Below are positions 54,651 to 63,769 of a DNA stretch of 64,000 bases, one piece after another. Position numbers and translations under genes: made by a program. Within the stretch, counting starts at the first letter, position 1. Each line of letters begins with the position of its first letter. The notes under the pieces were generated by a model. The model was not told the origin of the DNA. It worked only from the letters and a program-made list of their open reading frames with translations, and searched no databases. The stretch spans positions 90,637-154,636 of the forward strand of contig NZ_NCEQ01000013.1 in the NCBI RefSeq assembly GCF_002280785.1. Direction: 5' to 3'. This DNA is from Brevundimonas subvibrioides (GTDB taxonomy: Bacteria; Pseudomonadota; Alphaproteobacteria; Caulobacterales; Caulobacteraceae).

Positions 54651-55334
54651 GTGACCCGCCATCTGACGATCACCCTGTCCCCGCAGACGGTCCAGGCGCT
54701 GAACCGGGAGGACATGGCCCTCTATCTGTTCGCCGCCGTCCGGCACGGCCCCTTCGCGTCTGGCGCCCCAGGGACGGCGGGCGGCGCGCCGCTGGTCTGG
54801 CTGAGGCGAACGCACCTGTTGCAGACGACGACGCTCACGTTCGAAGACACGCTGAACATCTATCTGTCGTCTACGGAGATCGAGCCGAACGCCGTCGTCG
54901 TGGTCGGCGCGCAGGTCGATACGGCGCTGGGGCAGACGGCCTTGCTGAACGACGGTCGGCAGTTGACGGCCACCGTCTCGGGCCTGACTGACACCGCCGC
55001 CCTGATCAACAGGGACGATCAGTCCTGGACCTGGGGCCTGTGCCGGACGATTGCGGACCAGATGGCTCCCTTTTGCGTCTTCCCTCTGCACGGTCACGCC
55101 ATGGGGATGCTCGCCCCGACCGATCAGATCCTGGCGCTCTTCGCCACCGATTCGACGCCGCCCGGCGCAATCGTGCAGACGGCCTTCGGTCCCGGCCTGC
55201 TGATCGATTTCGTCGCCGCCGCCACACGGGAGGTCGCCTTCGACATCGACACCGGCTGGCGATCGGACGGCTCCGTCTGGGCCACGCCGGTCCCGGCCGG
55301 CTCCGCCCTGGGTCCGTTGCTCATCGCGAGATAG
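54651..55334 (+). CDS. Uncharacterised cassette protein 3 (227 aa), paralogue of protein 1
   Basis: The protein begins at GTG with CGGAG upstream (TRHLTITLSPQTVQALNRED) and shares with protein 1 the order ISLSPxTVxxL, GGAPLVWLRR, an LGQTA block (DTALGQTALLNDGRQLT), CVFPLHGHAMGM (about residue 142) and GLLIDFVAAATREVAFDI. It ends SVWATPVPAGSALGPLLIA. It carries extra residues near 35-45 (SGAPGTAGG). No signal peptide or enzyme motif is visible. The conserved Cys in CxxPLHG is shared by both paralogues. The pairing suggests hetero-oligomers, which is inference. Confidence 0.8.
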   Translation: MTRHLTITLSPQTVQALNREDMALYLFAAVRHGPFASGAPGTAGGAPLVWLRRTHLLQTTTLTFEDTLNIYLSSTEIEPNAVVVVGAQVDTALGQTALLNDGRQLTATVSGLTDTAALINRDDQSWTWGLCRTIADQMAPFCVFPLHGHAMGMLAPTDQILALFATDSTPPGAIVQTAFGPGLLIDFVAAATREVAFDIDTGWRSDGSVWATPVPAGSALGPLLIAR

Positions 55335-55443
55335 CGTCGTCCCGGCCGGGCGGGATGAGACCTGCGACCGGATCTGGCGCAGCAGTCTGCCAGACGTGAC
55401 CGGTTACGGTCTTTGACATCGCCATCCCTTCGAATATCCGGTC

Positions 55444-55470
55444 GCTTCGGACGCTTCGGACGCTTCGGAC
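55444..55470. repeat. 9 bp tandem repeat, three perfect copies
   Basis: GCTTCGGAC is repeated three times without change, 17 bases before the end of the convergent GumN-like gene. It lies in the gap between the cassette and that gene. Slippage-prone but not coding on the evidence seen. Confidence 0.85.
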
Positions 55471-55487
55471 TGTGTTTTGGAGTCCGG

Positions 55488-56438
55488 TCAGGGTTCCGTC
55501 GTCCAGTCCGGCCCCCGCACGTCCAGGCCATCCGCCTGCAGCCCGTCCAGCACCCCGCCGGGCTCTGCCAGCAGGCGCAGCGGGGCGACGGCCAGGGTCA
55601 CGCCCGGCGCGTCCAGCGCCGTCGACAGGGCCGTCAGCCATTGCCCTCGCAGTTGCGGGCCGATCGTCGGATCGCCCCAGGGCCAGCACTGGCCCAACGC
55701 CACATCCAGGGGGTTGGCGATCACCTCGGCCACGCGCAGGCTCCGCCAGTCGTCGGCCCGTTCCGCGAACAGGCCGTCGCCCGCCTCGGCCGCCGCGATG
55801 CTGGCGGCCATGCAGGGCTCATAGGCGGACGGCGACTGGGTGATCAGATTGTCGATGATCTCATCGCCCCGCACGAAGCCGACCGCCTCGCCCTCAACAT
55901 CGGCGCGTCGGGCCGCGCCCCGGACGACATCGTCGGCGTCGCGTCCGCCCCGAACCAGCCCCGCCCGCTTCAACAGGTCGTCGCTGGTGATCAGGAAGCT
56001 CCGGCGGCGCCAGTCCTCGTTCCTTTCCCCGACCATGACCGCCTCGAGACGCGCCTGAAGACCGACCGGCAGATGGTCCGCCGATGTCGTCTCGTCCGGC
56101 AATCGCGTGATCGTGCGGCTGCGCCAGAGCAGACGCATGAAGTCACTGGCGGAGACACGGGCATAGGGTGGATAGAGGATTCGGTCGGCCCGTCCGGTCG
56201 CCTCTTCCAGCGCCTCGGGCCGCCACTGGAAGTCGCGCGGCAGGCCCCGGATCGATCCGACCAGGATCACTGTGCTGTCGCCCCGTTTCACCGTCCACAT
56301 CGGCGCGCCGGCCCGGCGCGCGATGACCACGACATCCTCGACCCGGTCTTCGTCCCGGGAGACGGTATCCTGGGCAAACGCAGGCGCGGCCCCCGCGAGG
56401 GTCGCAACCAGCGCCAGCCCTGTGAGCCATTTCCGCAT
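55488..56438 (-). CDS. TraB/GumN family exported protein
   Basis: The 316-residue protein has a signal peptide (MRKWLTGLALVATLAGAAPA, cleavage after AFA) and PMWTVKRGDSTVILVGSIRG followed by LPRDFQWRPEALEEAT, the N-terminal signature of TraB/GumN (Tiki-like) proteins. Some relatives are proteases or act in polysaccharide or pheromone pathways, but the bacterial role is mostly unknown. The usual second motif with GxxH is not obvious, so catalytic competence is uncertain. ATG 56438 is preferred to 56465 because it opens the signal peptide. Confidence 0.75.
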   Translation of the reverse strand: MRKWLTGLALVATLAGAAPAFAQDTVSRDEDRVEDVVVIARRAGAPMWTVKRGDSTVILVGSIRGLPRDFQWRPEALEEATGRADRILYPPYARVSASDFMRLLWRSRTITRLPDETTSADHLPVGLQARLEAVMVGERNEDWRRRSFLITSDDLLKRAGLVRGGRDADDVVRGAARRADVEGEAVGFVRGDEIIDNLITQSPSAYEPCMAASIAAAEAGDGLFAERADDWRSLRVAEVIANPLDVALGQCWPWGDPTIGPQLRGQWLTALSTALDAPGVTLAVAPLRLLAEPGGVLDGLQADGLDVRGPDWTTEP

Positions 56439-56572
56439 GTCCGAATTCCTCCCGTACGTCCGCACTGGAATATCGGGATCGGTTGTGGCTCAAGCGTGGC
56501 CGTGGTGGCGGAACCGCGCCGCCGCCGCCGTGTTCCGCTAACGCCGCAGCCTTCCGTCAGGTCCCGACCGCC

Positions 56573-57112
56573 ATGGCCCATCCCCTGTCCCGCACCGAGG
56601 TTCGCCTCGGCCTCGCCGCCGTCGCCATGGTCGGCGTCATCGGAGCCGGCGCCGTCATGCTGGGCGGATCGGAAACGGGCCGGGCGCTGGGCCGGGGTCT
56701 GGCCATCGCCGTGGTCCCCCCTGTCGAACACGAAGTCCTGCCCGGCGAGACCATGGAGGTCGGCGCCCTCAACGACGGCTTCGACCGCGCCGCCCTGGAA
56801 CGGATCGCCGAACGGCCACTCGACGACACCCTGCCGCCGCCCGCCTGGATCGGCGATGAGTCCCTGGGCGACGCCACCCCTCGCATGCCCATGCCGACAC
56901 CGGTCAGCGACAGGGGGGGCATCGAGGTCGCCGCCCCTCCCGCCGATCCCCTGGCCGACGGATCCCGCGCCTTCGGCTTCGACAATCCCCGCCCGGACTA
57001 CGCCGGCGAGCGCGCGCTACGCTGGAACCAGCTGGAAATCGCCGCCACGAAAAGTCCTGCATCGACTGCAGCCAATGACGACACTGAACCGGTTCAGTAT
57101 TCGCCCGAATAA
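56573..57112 (+). CDS. Hypothetical N-terminally anchored protein
   Basis: The 179-residue protein has one hydrophobic segment near the start (LGLAAVAMVGVIGAGAVMLG, about residues 12-31) and then a Pro/Asp/Glu-rich, probably disordered, region. The ATG at 56573 is chosen because it opens the hydrophobic segment; the frame continues upstream into GC-rich sequence. No domain recognised. It is divergent from the GumN gene and upstream of the TonB receptors. Confidence 0.55.
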   Translation: MAHPLSRTEVRLGLAAVAMVGVIGAGAVMLGGSETGRALGRGLAIAVVPPVEHEVLPGETMEVGALNDGFDRAALERIAERPLDDTLPPPAWIGDESLGDATPRMPMPTPVSDRGGIEVAAPPADPLADGSRAFGFDNPRPDYAGERALRWNQLEIAATKSPASTAANDDTEPVQYSPE

Positions 57113-57154
57113 GCCACGAAGATTGCGGCCCTGTAATGCTGTCGGAGATTTAAT

Positions 57155-57180
57155 CCACCTGTCCCGCTTGTAACTGGAGA
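57155..57180 (+). promoter_or_regulatory. Conserved leader element of TonB receptor 1
   Basis: CCACCTGTCCCGCTTGTAAC and TGGAGA lie 54 bases before the receptor start. The same text, CCACCTGAACCGCTTGTAAC followed by TGGCGG, precedes receptor 2 at 59329-59354. GTAAC could be a sigma-factor -35-like word, with CGTC/CGTA 20 bases further; this reading is tentative. Confidence 0.45.
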
Positions 57181-57233
57181 TGAATGCGGCCGGTCGTCAC
57201 ACCTCTCGCCAGCAACGAGGGGAACCCCAGGCG

Positions 57234-59285
57234 ATGACCAAGACCATTCTTCTGGCCACGACGGCCATCATGTTCAGCGCCGGCGGCGCCCTGGCGCAGA
57301 CCGCGCCCGCGCCCTCCCAGGTGACCAGTCCTCCCCAGGCCGAGGCCAGCCAGCAGGGCGTCCTCGTCTTCACCCCCGACTTCTTCGCCGACCAGCGCCC
57401 GAACACGGCGCTCGACATGGTCAACCGCATCCCCGGCTTCTCGGTCCAGGACGGCGACGGCTCGCGCGGCTTCGAAGGCGCGGTCGGCAATATCCTGATC
57501 AACGGCGCCCGCCCCGCCTCCAAGAACGACGCGGGGTCCTCGGTCCTCAGCCGCACCCTGGTCCCCCAGGTCGAGCGCATCGAACTGGTCCGCGGCGGCG
57601 CGCCCGGCATCGACATGCAGGGCTACTCGGTCGTCGTGAACGTCATCACCAAGACCCGGTCCAGCCACGAATCGATCTTCACCGGCACCGCCTTCCTGTT
57701 CGAGGGCGGCCGCGACGCCGCCAACGGCACCTATCAGTTCACCGCCCGCGACGGCGACCGCGTCATGGGCTTCACCCTGTCCGACGGCGTCAGCATCAAC
57801 GACTCCAACGGCGTGGGCCGCGTCATCCGGCGCGACCGCAACGGCGTCATCCTGCGCGACGAAGGCTATATCAACGACCAGCACGGCGGCGGCCAAGGCA
57901 TTCGCGGCAACTACGCCAACGCCTTCATGGGCGGCAAGATCGACCTGACCGCTCGCGTCGGCCAGAATGACTACAGCCAGTGGAGCCGCCAGGACGGCCC
58001 CGGAATCCTGCGCGAAAACTCCTATGACGAGACCGGGACCAGCGGCGAAGTCGGCGCGGTCTTCACCCGCCCGCTCCGCGACGGCCTGACCTCGGAAACC
58101 CGCTTCATCCGCGAATGGAGCGATTTCGAGAATGCCTCCATCTCCAACAACCGCGTCGGCGCCGTGATCAGCCCCGAGCAACGGTTCGAATCGACGGGCG
58201 ATTCGTCCGAGACCATCCTGCGCTCGCTGCTGCGCTGGGAACGGTCGCCGTCGATGACCATCGAGGGCGGCGGCGAGCTCGCCTACAACATGCTGTCCGT
58301 CGACCAGGCCTTCAGTGTCGGCGGCGTCAATGTGCGCCTGCCCTCAGCATCCGTCACCGTCGAGGAGACGCGCGGCGAGGCCTTCGGCAAGGCGACCTGG
58401 CGGGTGCGTCCGAACCTGACCGTCGAGGGCGGCCTGCGGCTGGAAGGCTCGACCATCACCCAGTCCGGCGACGCCGATCAGGAGAAGAGCTTCTTCTTCG
58501 CCAAGCCACGAGTCCAGGTCACCTGGACCCCCATGCCCCAGAATCAGGTCCGCTTCCGCTTCGAGCGTGAACTGGGCCAGCTCGACTTCGGCGACTTCGC
58601 CGCCTCGGCCGAACTCAGCGATGACCAGGTCTTCGGCGGCAACGTGGACCTGGAGCCGGAACAGCGCTGGATTTCGGAACTGGTCTACGAACGCCGCTTC
58701 CTCGGCGACGGCATCGTCTCGGTCGGCTACCGGCACGACGAGATCATCGGCGTGATCGACCGCCTGCCCCTGCCCGGAAACCTGTCGGCAACCGGCAATA
58801 TCGGTGACGGCACCCTGGACCAACTGGCAGTCAACGTCGTCGTGCCGCTCGACTGGACCGGCTTCCCGGGCGGACAGTTCGCCTTCCGCAACACCTGGAA
58901 CAACACGGCCGTCACCGATCCCACGACAGGCCGGGAGCGCGAGATCTCCGGCGTTCGCGCCTCGCAGCCCGGCTTCACCATCTCCCAGGACATCACCAGC
59001 TGGAAGGTCAACTGGTCGGCCACCTATCTCGAAGGTTTGCGCCAGTTCTCATACGACCCGGACCAGACCTCGGGCTTCACCGGCAGCGACTATTTCGAGG
59101 GCTTCGTCGAATACAAGCCGACCCCGACCCTCTCGGTCATGGTCAAGGTCAACGTCTGGAACGACTTCCAGATGGAACGTATCCAGTATGCGGACCGGAC
59201 GCCCGCGCGGCCCATCGCCTTCACCGAGCTGCGCCCGGTCGACCCCAGAACCTTCTGGCAGATCCGCGTGCGCAAGACCTTCTGA
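57234..59285 (+). CDS. TonB-dependent outer membrane receptor, copy 1
   Basis: The 683-residue protein has a signal peptide (TKTILLATTAIMFSAGGALA, cleavage after AQ), a plug domain (NTALDMVNRIPGFSVQDGDG, GNILINGARPASK, VERIELVRGGAPGIDMQGYS) and a 22-strand-type barrel ending QIRVRKTF with terminal Phe for BAM recognition. It imports an unknown substrate with ExbB/D-TonB energy. ATG 57234 follows GAGGGGAACC. A paralogue follows 115 bases later. No adjacent sensor or lyase gene hints at a ligand. Confidence 0.9.
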   Translation: MTKTILLATTAIMFSAGGALAQTAPAPSQVTSPPQAEASQQGVLVFTPDFFADQRPNTALDMVNRIPGFSVQDGDGSRGFEGAVGNILINGARPASKNDAGSSVLSRTLVPQVERIELVRGGAPGIDMQGYSVVVNVITKTRSSHESIFTGTAFLFEGGRDAANGTYQFTARDGDRVMGFTLSDGVSINDSNGVGRVIRRDRNGVILRDEGYINDQHGGGQGIRGNYANAFMGGKIDLTARVGQNDYSQWSRQDGPGILRENSYDETGTSGEVGAVFTRPLRDGLTSETRFIREWSDFENASISNNRVGAVISPEQRFESTGDSSETILRSLLRWERSPSMTIEGGGELAYNMLSVDQAFSVGGVNVRLPSASVTVEETRGEAFGKATWRVRPNLTVEGGLRLEGSTITQSGDADQEKSFFFAKPRVQVTWTPMPQNQVRFRFERELGQLDFGDFAASAELSDDQVFGGNVDLEPEQRWISELVYERRFLGDGIVSVGYRHDEIIGVIDRLPLPGNLSATGNIGDGTLDQLAVNVVVPLDWTGFPGGQFAFRNTWNNTAVTDPTTGREREISGVRASQPGFTISQDITSWKVNWSATYLEGLRQFSYDPDQTSGFTGSDYFEGFVEYKPTPTLSVMVKVNVWNDFQMERIQYADRTPARPIAFTELRPVDPRTFWQIRVRKTF

Positions 59286-59328
59286 GCGCTCCGCCACAGC
59301 ATCGCCGCGACTGTTCCGGCAATGTTTT

Positions 59329-59354
59329 CCACCTGAACCGCTTGTAACTGGCGG
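59329..59354 (+). promoter_or_regulatory. Conserved leader element of TonB receptor 2
   Basis: CCACCTGAACCGCTTGTAAC plus TGGCGG matches the element at 57155-57180 in 20 of 24 or more aligned positions. It lies about 50 bases before the receptor start, as in copy 1. Duplication included the promoter, so both receptors may share a regulator. Confidence 0.45.
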
Positions 59355-59399
59355 TGAACGACGCTGGCCGTAAGGGTCCTCCGAGGGAGACGATTCCAT

Positions 59400-61433
59400 A
59401 TGACCAAGGCGCTCTTGCTGGCGACGACGATACTCGTCGCGGCTCCGTTCACCGCCGCCGCCCAAGGCGGCGCGCCAGCCGTCGATACGGCGCAACAGGG
59501 CGTCCTCGTCTTCGAACCCGCCTTCTTCGCCGACGGAAGTCCGAATACGGCGCTGGACATGATCGCCCGCCTGCCGGGCTTCGGCCTGGACACGGGCGAT
59601 ACCGACACCCGGGGCTTCGCGGGTGCGGCCGGTAACGTTCTGATCGACGGGGGCCGCCCCTCCTCCAAGTCCGACAGTCTGGATGGGATCCTGCGTCGGA
59701 TCTCCGCTGCGAGCGTGGAGCGGATCGAGCTCATCCGTGGCGGGGCTTCCGGCATCGACATGCAGGGCCGCTCGGTCGTGGCCAATGTCGTGCTGAAACG
59801 CACGGTTCAGATCCAGACCGTTCTGGAAGCCAATAGCTACGTCTATCCCGACGGCCACCTGGGGCCGCTGCTTCAGGCGTCCTGGTCCCGCCGCGAGGGC
59901 GAAAGCCAGCTGGAGGCCTCGCTGAGCGCCACCACAGACAGGACCGACGACACGGGCGACGGCTATCGTCGTCGCTACAACGCGGCGGGCGTCCCGATCC
60001 AGACCGCCGATCTCGACCGCTGGGACCGGTTCCGCAACGTGCGGGGCACAGCCGCCTGGCAGGGACTGACCCGCGGCGGCCGGTTGAGGGTCAACGGCGT
60101 GCTGGGCTGGAACAAGGCTGAAAACGCGATCGACACCTTGATCCGCACCGGAGCCGGCCGGAACGAGAGGGTCGAGAACGAAGGCGACGAGGTCGAGGCG
60201 GAACTGGGCCTCAACTGGGCGCGTGCCCTGGGCGAGCGCGCGGAGCTCGAACTGACCGGTCTGCAGCGCTACGAGGTCGACAACGACGAATCGCGCTCCT
60301 TCTCAGGCCTGAACGGCGTCGCCTTCGGTGGCGAAGGAACAGCCGGTGAAACCATCGGCCGGGCCGTCCTGCGCTTCCGCCCGTCAGATCGCTGGGCCCT
60401 CGAAGGCGGGGGCGAGGCGGCCTACAACTTCCTCGACAGCGCCACGGCCTATGTCGAGAACGGCGTCCCCGTGCCCCTGCCCTCCGCCTCGGTGAAGGTC
60501 GAGGAGTTGCGCGGCGAGGTCTTCGGCCAGACGACCTGGCGGCCCGATCCAAGCCTGACCGTCGAGGCGGCCCTGCGGGTCGAGGTGTCGGAGATCAGCC
60601 AGTCGGGCGACAGCGACCTGACCAGGACCTTCGTCTATCCCAAGCCGCGCCTGCAGGTGACCTGGTCCCCGGTCGCCGACCACCAGTTGCGTCTGCGCGT
60701 CGAACGCGAGATCGGCCAGCTCGACTTCGGCGACTTCGTCGCCTCGGCCGACGTCGATCTGAACCAGGTCGAGGGCGGCAACCCCGAACTGGAGCCGGCC
60801 AAGGCCTGGGTCCTGGAAGCCGTCTACGAGCGCCGTTTCTGGGGCGAAGGCGCCCTGACCCTGACGGCCCAGTTCAAGCGCTGGGAAGACCTGATCGACG
60901 TCATCCCCCTGACCGGCGGCTTCGAGGCCGTCGGCAATATCGGCGATGGTTCGTCCAGCTATCAGCAGATTGCGGTCACGCTGCCAATGGATCGGCTGGG
61001 CCTGCCCAATGCCCGCATGGTGGCCAGGGCCACCGTCTCCCAGTCCAGCGTGACGGACCCTCTGACCGGCGAAGGGCGCCGCTTCTCGGGCCAGATCGCC
61101 TTCGGGTGCGGCATCGACTTCAACCAGGATCTGGGGGGCGGCCGCTGGTCCTATGGGTTCCAGCACGGCTGCAATCTCGACGACCCGGTCCAGTACCGGA
61201 TCCGCGAAGTGCGCAACATCGAGGAAGAACCGTTCGTGACCGTCTACGGCCAGTGGAAGCCCCGGTCCGACCTGACCGTCCGTGTCGACCTGGGCAACGC
61301 CACCGACCGGGAGCAGCGCCGCGAACGCCTCATCTATTCCGGCCCGCGCAACAGCGCCCCTCTTTCGTTCCGCGAGGAGCGGGGCACGAGGATGAGCCCC
61401 TGGCTGTTCATCCAGATTCGCAAGACCCTTTAG
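59400..61433 (+). CDS. TonB-dependent outer membrane receptor, copy 2
   Basis: The 677-residue paralogue has a signal peptide (TKALLLATTILVAAPFTAAA), the plug motifs NTALDMIARLPGFGLDTGDT, GNVLIDGGRPSSK and VERIELIRGGASGIDMQGRS, and a barrel ending WLFIQIRKTL. The barrel half keeps the QLDFGDFVASADVDLNQVEG block but differs from copy 1 in the loops. Ligand specificity is unknown and may have diverged. The ATG follows a CCGAGGGAGACGATTCCAT leader. Confidence 0.9.
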   Translation: MTKALLLATTILVAAPFTAAAQGGAPAVDTAQQGVLVFEPAFFADGSPNTALDMIARLPGFGLDTGDTDTRGFAGAAGNVLIDGGRPSSKSDSLDGILRRISAASVERIELIRGGASGIDMQGRSVVANVVLKRTVQIQTVLEANSYVYPDGHLGPLLQASWSRREGESQLEASLSATTDRTDDTGDGYRRRYNAAGVPIQTADLDRWDRFRNVRGTAAWQGLTRGGRLRVNGVLGWNKAENAIDTLIRTGAGRNERVENEGDEVEAELGLNWARALGERAELELTGLQRYEVDNDESRSFSGLNGVAFGGEGTAGETIGRAVLRFRPSDRWALEGGGEAAYNFLDSATAYVENGVPVPLPSASVKVEELRGEVFGQTTWRPDPSLTVEAALRVEVSEISQSGDSDLTRTFVYPKPRLQVTWSPVADHQLRLRVEREIGQLDFGDFVASADVDLNQVEGGNPELEPAKAWVLEAVYERRFWGEGALTLTAQFKRWEDLIDVIPLTGGFEAVGNIGDGSSSYQQIAVTLPMDRLGLPNARMVARATVSQSSVTDPLTGEGRRFSGQIAFGCGIDFNQDLGGGRWSYGFQHGCNLDDPVQYRIREVRNIEEEPFVTVYGQWKPRSDLTVRVDLGNATDREQRRERLIYSGPRNSAPLSFREERGTRMSPWLFIQIRKTL

Positions 61434-61552
61434 GGTCAACCTCCGGGTCGGCAGGCCTGTCGGCTGGCGATGTCAAAGATCGCCACGACAGATGGCGGCC
61501 CGGCTTCGCGACACAAGGGCCGTGGAACGAATTAATTCCTGGCTCCTTGCAT

Positions 61553-61588
61553 GAAAAAGGGCGACGCCCGCGAGGACGCCGCCCTTTG
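61553..61588 (-). terminator. Rho-independent terminator of the POT transporter gene
   Basis: On the minus strand AAAGGGCGGCGTCC-TCGC-GGGCGTCGCCC TTTTTC forms an 11-12 bp G/C-rich stem with one mismatch, followed by five T. It starts 17 bases after the transporter stop. It could also stop the convergent TonB receptor transcript, with a weaker T-run. Confidence 0.85.
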
Positions 61589-61604
61589 TCTTGCCGACAG
61601 GCGG

Positions 61605-63554
61605 TCAGCCCGTCGTGGTGGCTCCGGGGCGAGCGACGTTGCCGTCCTCGCGACCCGCGTCCGTCAGGGTCGGACCCGGGTGGTTGTCCGGGTCATTCAC
61701 GCCGTTCGACCATTTCGAGATGAAGACGCTGGCGACGATGAAGGCGACGCCGATGCCGACGCCCCACAGGCCCAACAGGTTGAAGGACGCCAGGGACGTG
61801 TTCAGCGCCACCTCGGGATCCAGCACCTGGCCTCCGACGGTTTCGGTCCCGGCGGCGCCCGCGATGATGCCGCCGACGAAGTGGGCGATCGAAGACGCCA
61901 TGAACCAGACGGCCATCATGAAGCTGACGATGGCCGGCACCGACAGCTTGGTGATCTCCGACAGTCCGACCGGCGACAGGAACAACTCGCCCAGGGTGTG
62001 GAACATGTAGAGCAGCGCCAGCAGCACGATCGGGGTGCGGAAGGCGTCGTCCACCAGGCCCGACTGGGCGCCCCAGACCACGATCAGGAAGCCGAGGCCG
62101 ACCTGGATGATGCCCAGGCCGAACTTGACCACCGGGTTGGGGTCCATCTTGCGTTTGGCCAGCCAGACCCACAGCGCCGCGAAGACCGGCGCGAAGATCA
62201 GGATGAAGCCCGCGTTGAACGACTGGGTCTGGGAGGCCGACATCGAGGTGTCGATCCAGCCCCACCACTGGGAGGTCGAGAAGCCCGCGGCGGCCACCTG
62301 GTCCGGCGAGCCCACCGGGATGCCGAGGAAGGTGTAGGCCTGGCTGGTCAGGGACAGGTCGACGTTGCGGTCGGCGAACAGGTTCAGCGACGTGCCCGCC
62401 TGTTCGAACAGGGTGAAGAAGATCACCGAGCCGAACACCAGGACCATGGCCAGCATCATCCGCTCACGCGCGACCTTGTCGCCCTTGAGCTTGAAGACGA
62501 TGAACCAGGTGATGAAGGCCAGCGAGGCGATCGTCGAGAGGATCAGGCCTGTTCCGACCAATTGGTGGTTCGGAACGATGAACCACAGGGCCGCGACGCC
62601 GACGAAGCCCAGGATATAGATCAGCCCCTCGCGGTTGATCGGACCCAGGACGGGCTTCTTGATCAGGTCGGGGAACGGGCTTTCGCCCTTGCCCTGAAGC
62701 AGGGGCTTGCCCAGCCAGAAGACGATCAGGCCGGCGAACATGCCGATGCCGGCCAGGCCGAAGCCCCAGCTCCAGCCGAAACGCTGGCCCAGCAGTCCGC
62801 ACAGCACGGCGGCCCAGAAGGCCCCCAGATTGATGCCGTAGTAGTAGAGGGTGAAGCCGGAATCCCGACGTGGATCGCCTTGCGGATAGAGCTGTCCGAC
62901 CAGGGTCGAGATGTTCGGCTTCAGGAAGCCGACGCCCATGATGATCAGGGACAGGGACAGGTAGAAGATGTTGACGCCCATCGGATCGCGCGCGGCGGTC
63001 AGCTCGTAGCTGCCTTCGGCGAGCGTGCCGGGGACGACCGATCCGGCCGGCAGGTCGGTGATGGTCAGGCCGCCGCCGTCGGCGGGGGTGAAGTGGTACG
63101 GCTGTCCGCCGACCACGACCTGGGACGTCTGGGTTTCGCCGCGTCCGTCGATCTGGATCTCATAGACGGCGCCGCCATAGGTCAGGCTCTGGGTCGCGGG
63201 ATTGCCCTCGAAGGCCATCATGCCGTGACCGGCGACCAGCAGGACCGCCCCGAACATGATCGCCTTGCGCGTGCCGATGTAACGGTCGGCCACGATGCCG
63301 CCGATCAGCGGCAACAGGTAAACGAGGGAGGCGTAGGAGCCGTACTGGCCCGAGGCGAAACCGTCATCGAACAGGAAATGCTGGGTCAGATAGAAGATCA
63401 GCAGACCGCGCATGCCGTAGAAGGAGAACCGTTCCCACATCTCGGCGAAGAAGCAGACCAGCAGCCCCTTGGGGTGGGTCTTGAGGATCTGAAGCAGGAC
63501 CGGAAGCCCGGTCGCCAGGGTGATGATCACCCCCAGAAGGATGACGATGTTCAC
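61605..63554 (-). CDS. Proton-dependent oligopeptide transporter (POT/PTR2 family)
   Basis: The 649-residue MFS transporter imports di- and tripeptides with protons. The N-terminal signature FAEMWERFSFYGMRGLLIFY (ExxER-type) and GGIVADRYIGTRKAIMFGAV are diagnostic. It has about 14 helices. Between early helices there is an extracytoplasmic beta-rich insert of about 80 residues (QIDGRGETQTSQVVVGGQPY, LTITDLPAGSVVPGT) not found in E. coli DtpA. The start is GTG 63554 with GGAGGT seven bases upstream; the longer frame has no ribosome site. Exported S9 peptidases encoded in this window could supply its substrates. Confidence 0.92.
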   Translation of the reverse strand: MNIVILLGVIITLATGLPVLLQILKTHPKGLLVCFFAEMWERFSFYGMRGLLIFYLTQHFLFDDGFASGQYGSYASLVYLLPLIGGIVADRYIGTRKAIMFGAVLLVAGHGMMAFEGNPATQSLTYGGAVYEIQIDGRGETQTSQVVVGGQPYHFTPADGGGLTITDLPAGSVVPGTLAEGSYELTAARDPMGVNIFYLSLSLIIMGVGFLKPNISTLVGQLYPQGDPRRDSGFTLYYYGINLGAFWAAVLCGLLGQRFGWSWGFGLAGIGMFAGLIVFWLGKPLLQGKGESPFPDLIKKPVLGPINREGLIYILGFVGVAALWFIVPNHQLVGTGLILSTIASLAFITWFIVFKLKGDKVARERMMLAMVLVFGSVIFFTLFEQAGTSLNLFADRNVDLSLTSQAYTFLGIPVGSPDQVAAAGFSTSQWWGWIDTSMSASQTQSFNAGFILIFAPVFAALWVWLAKRKMDPNPVVKFGLGIIQVGLGFLIVVWGAQSGLVDDAFRTPIVLLALLYMFHTLGELFLSPVGLSEITKLSVPAIVSFMMAVWFMASSIAHFVGGIIAGAAGTETVGGQVLDPEVALNTSLASFNLLGLWGVGIGVAFIVASVFISKWSNGVNDPDNHPGPTLTDAGREDGNVARPGATTTG

Positions 63555-63769
63555 GCCTGACCTCCTGCACTGTTCACAAGTCGTCGAAGCCCTTTTGCGG
63601 CTCCCTCGTCGGTCTTGATCAACCGCCCACTCCCTAACATCGCGCCGAACGGACGCGCACAAGCCGGCATAAGCAGCACGCCGGGCAAGACCGGACAAGC
63701 CTTATGGATAATCGAACCGTCACAAGGCGGCGATGAACGCAGGTGAACCGGAGGTGCACGGTGCGTTTT

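Noticed and set aside
56483..56572. Upstream start for the anchored hypothetical protein
   Set aside because: The extra 30 residues are Arg/Pro/Ala-rich, and the Met at 56573 directly opens the hydrophobic anchor.
61551..63560. 669-codon open frame opposite the POT transporter
   Set aside because: Begins inside the terminator of the transporter and has Asp/Gln/Arg-rich mirror composition.
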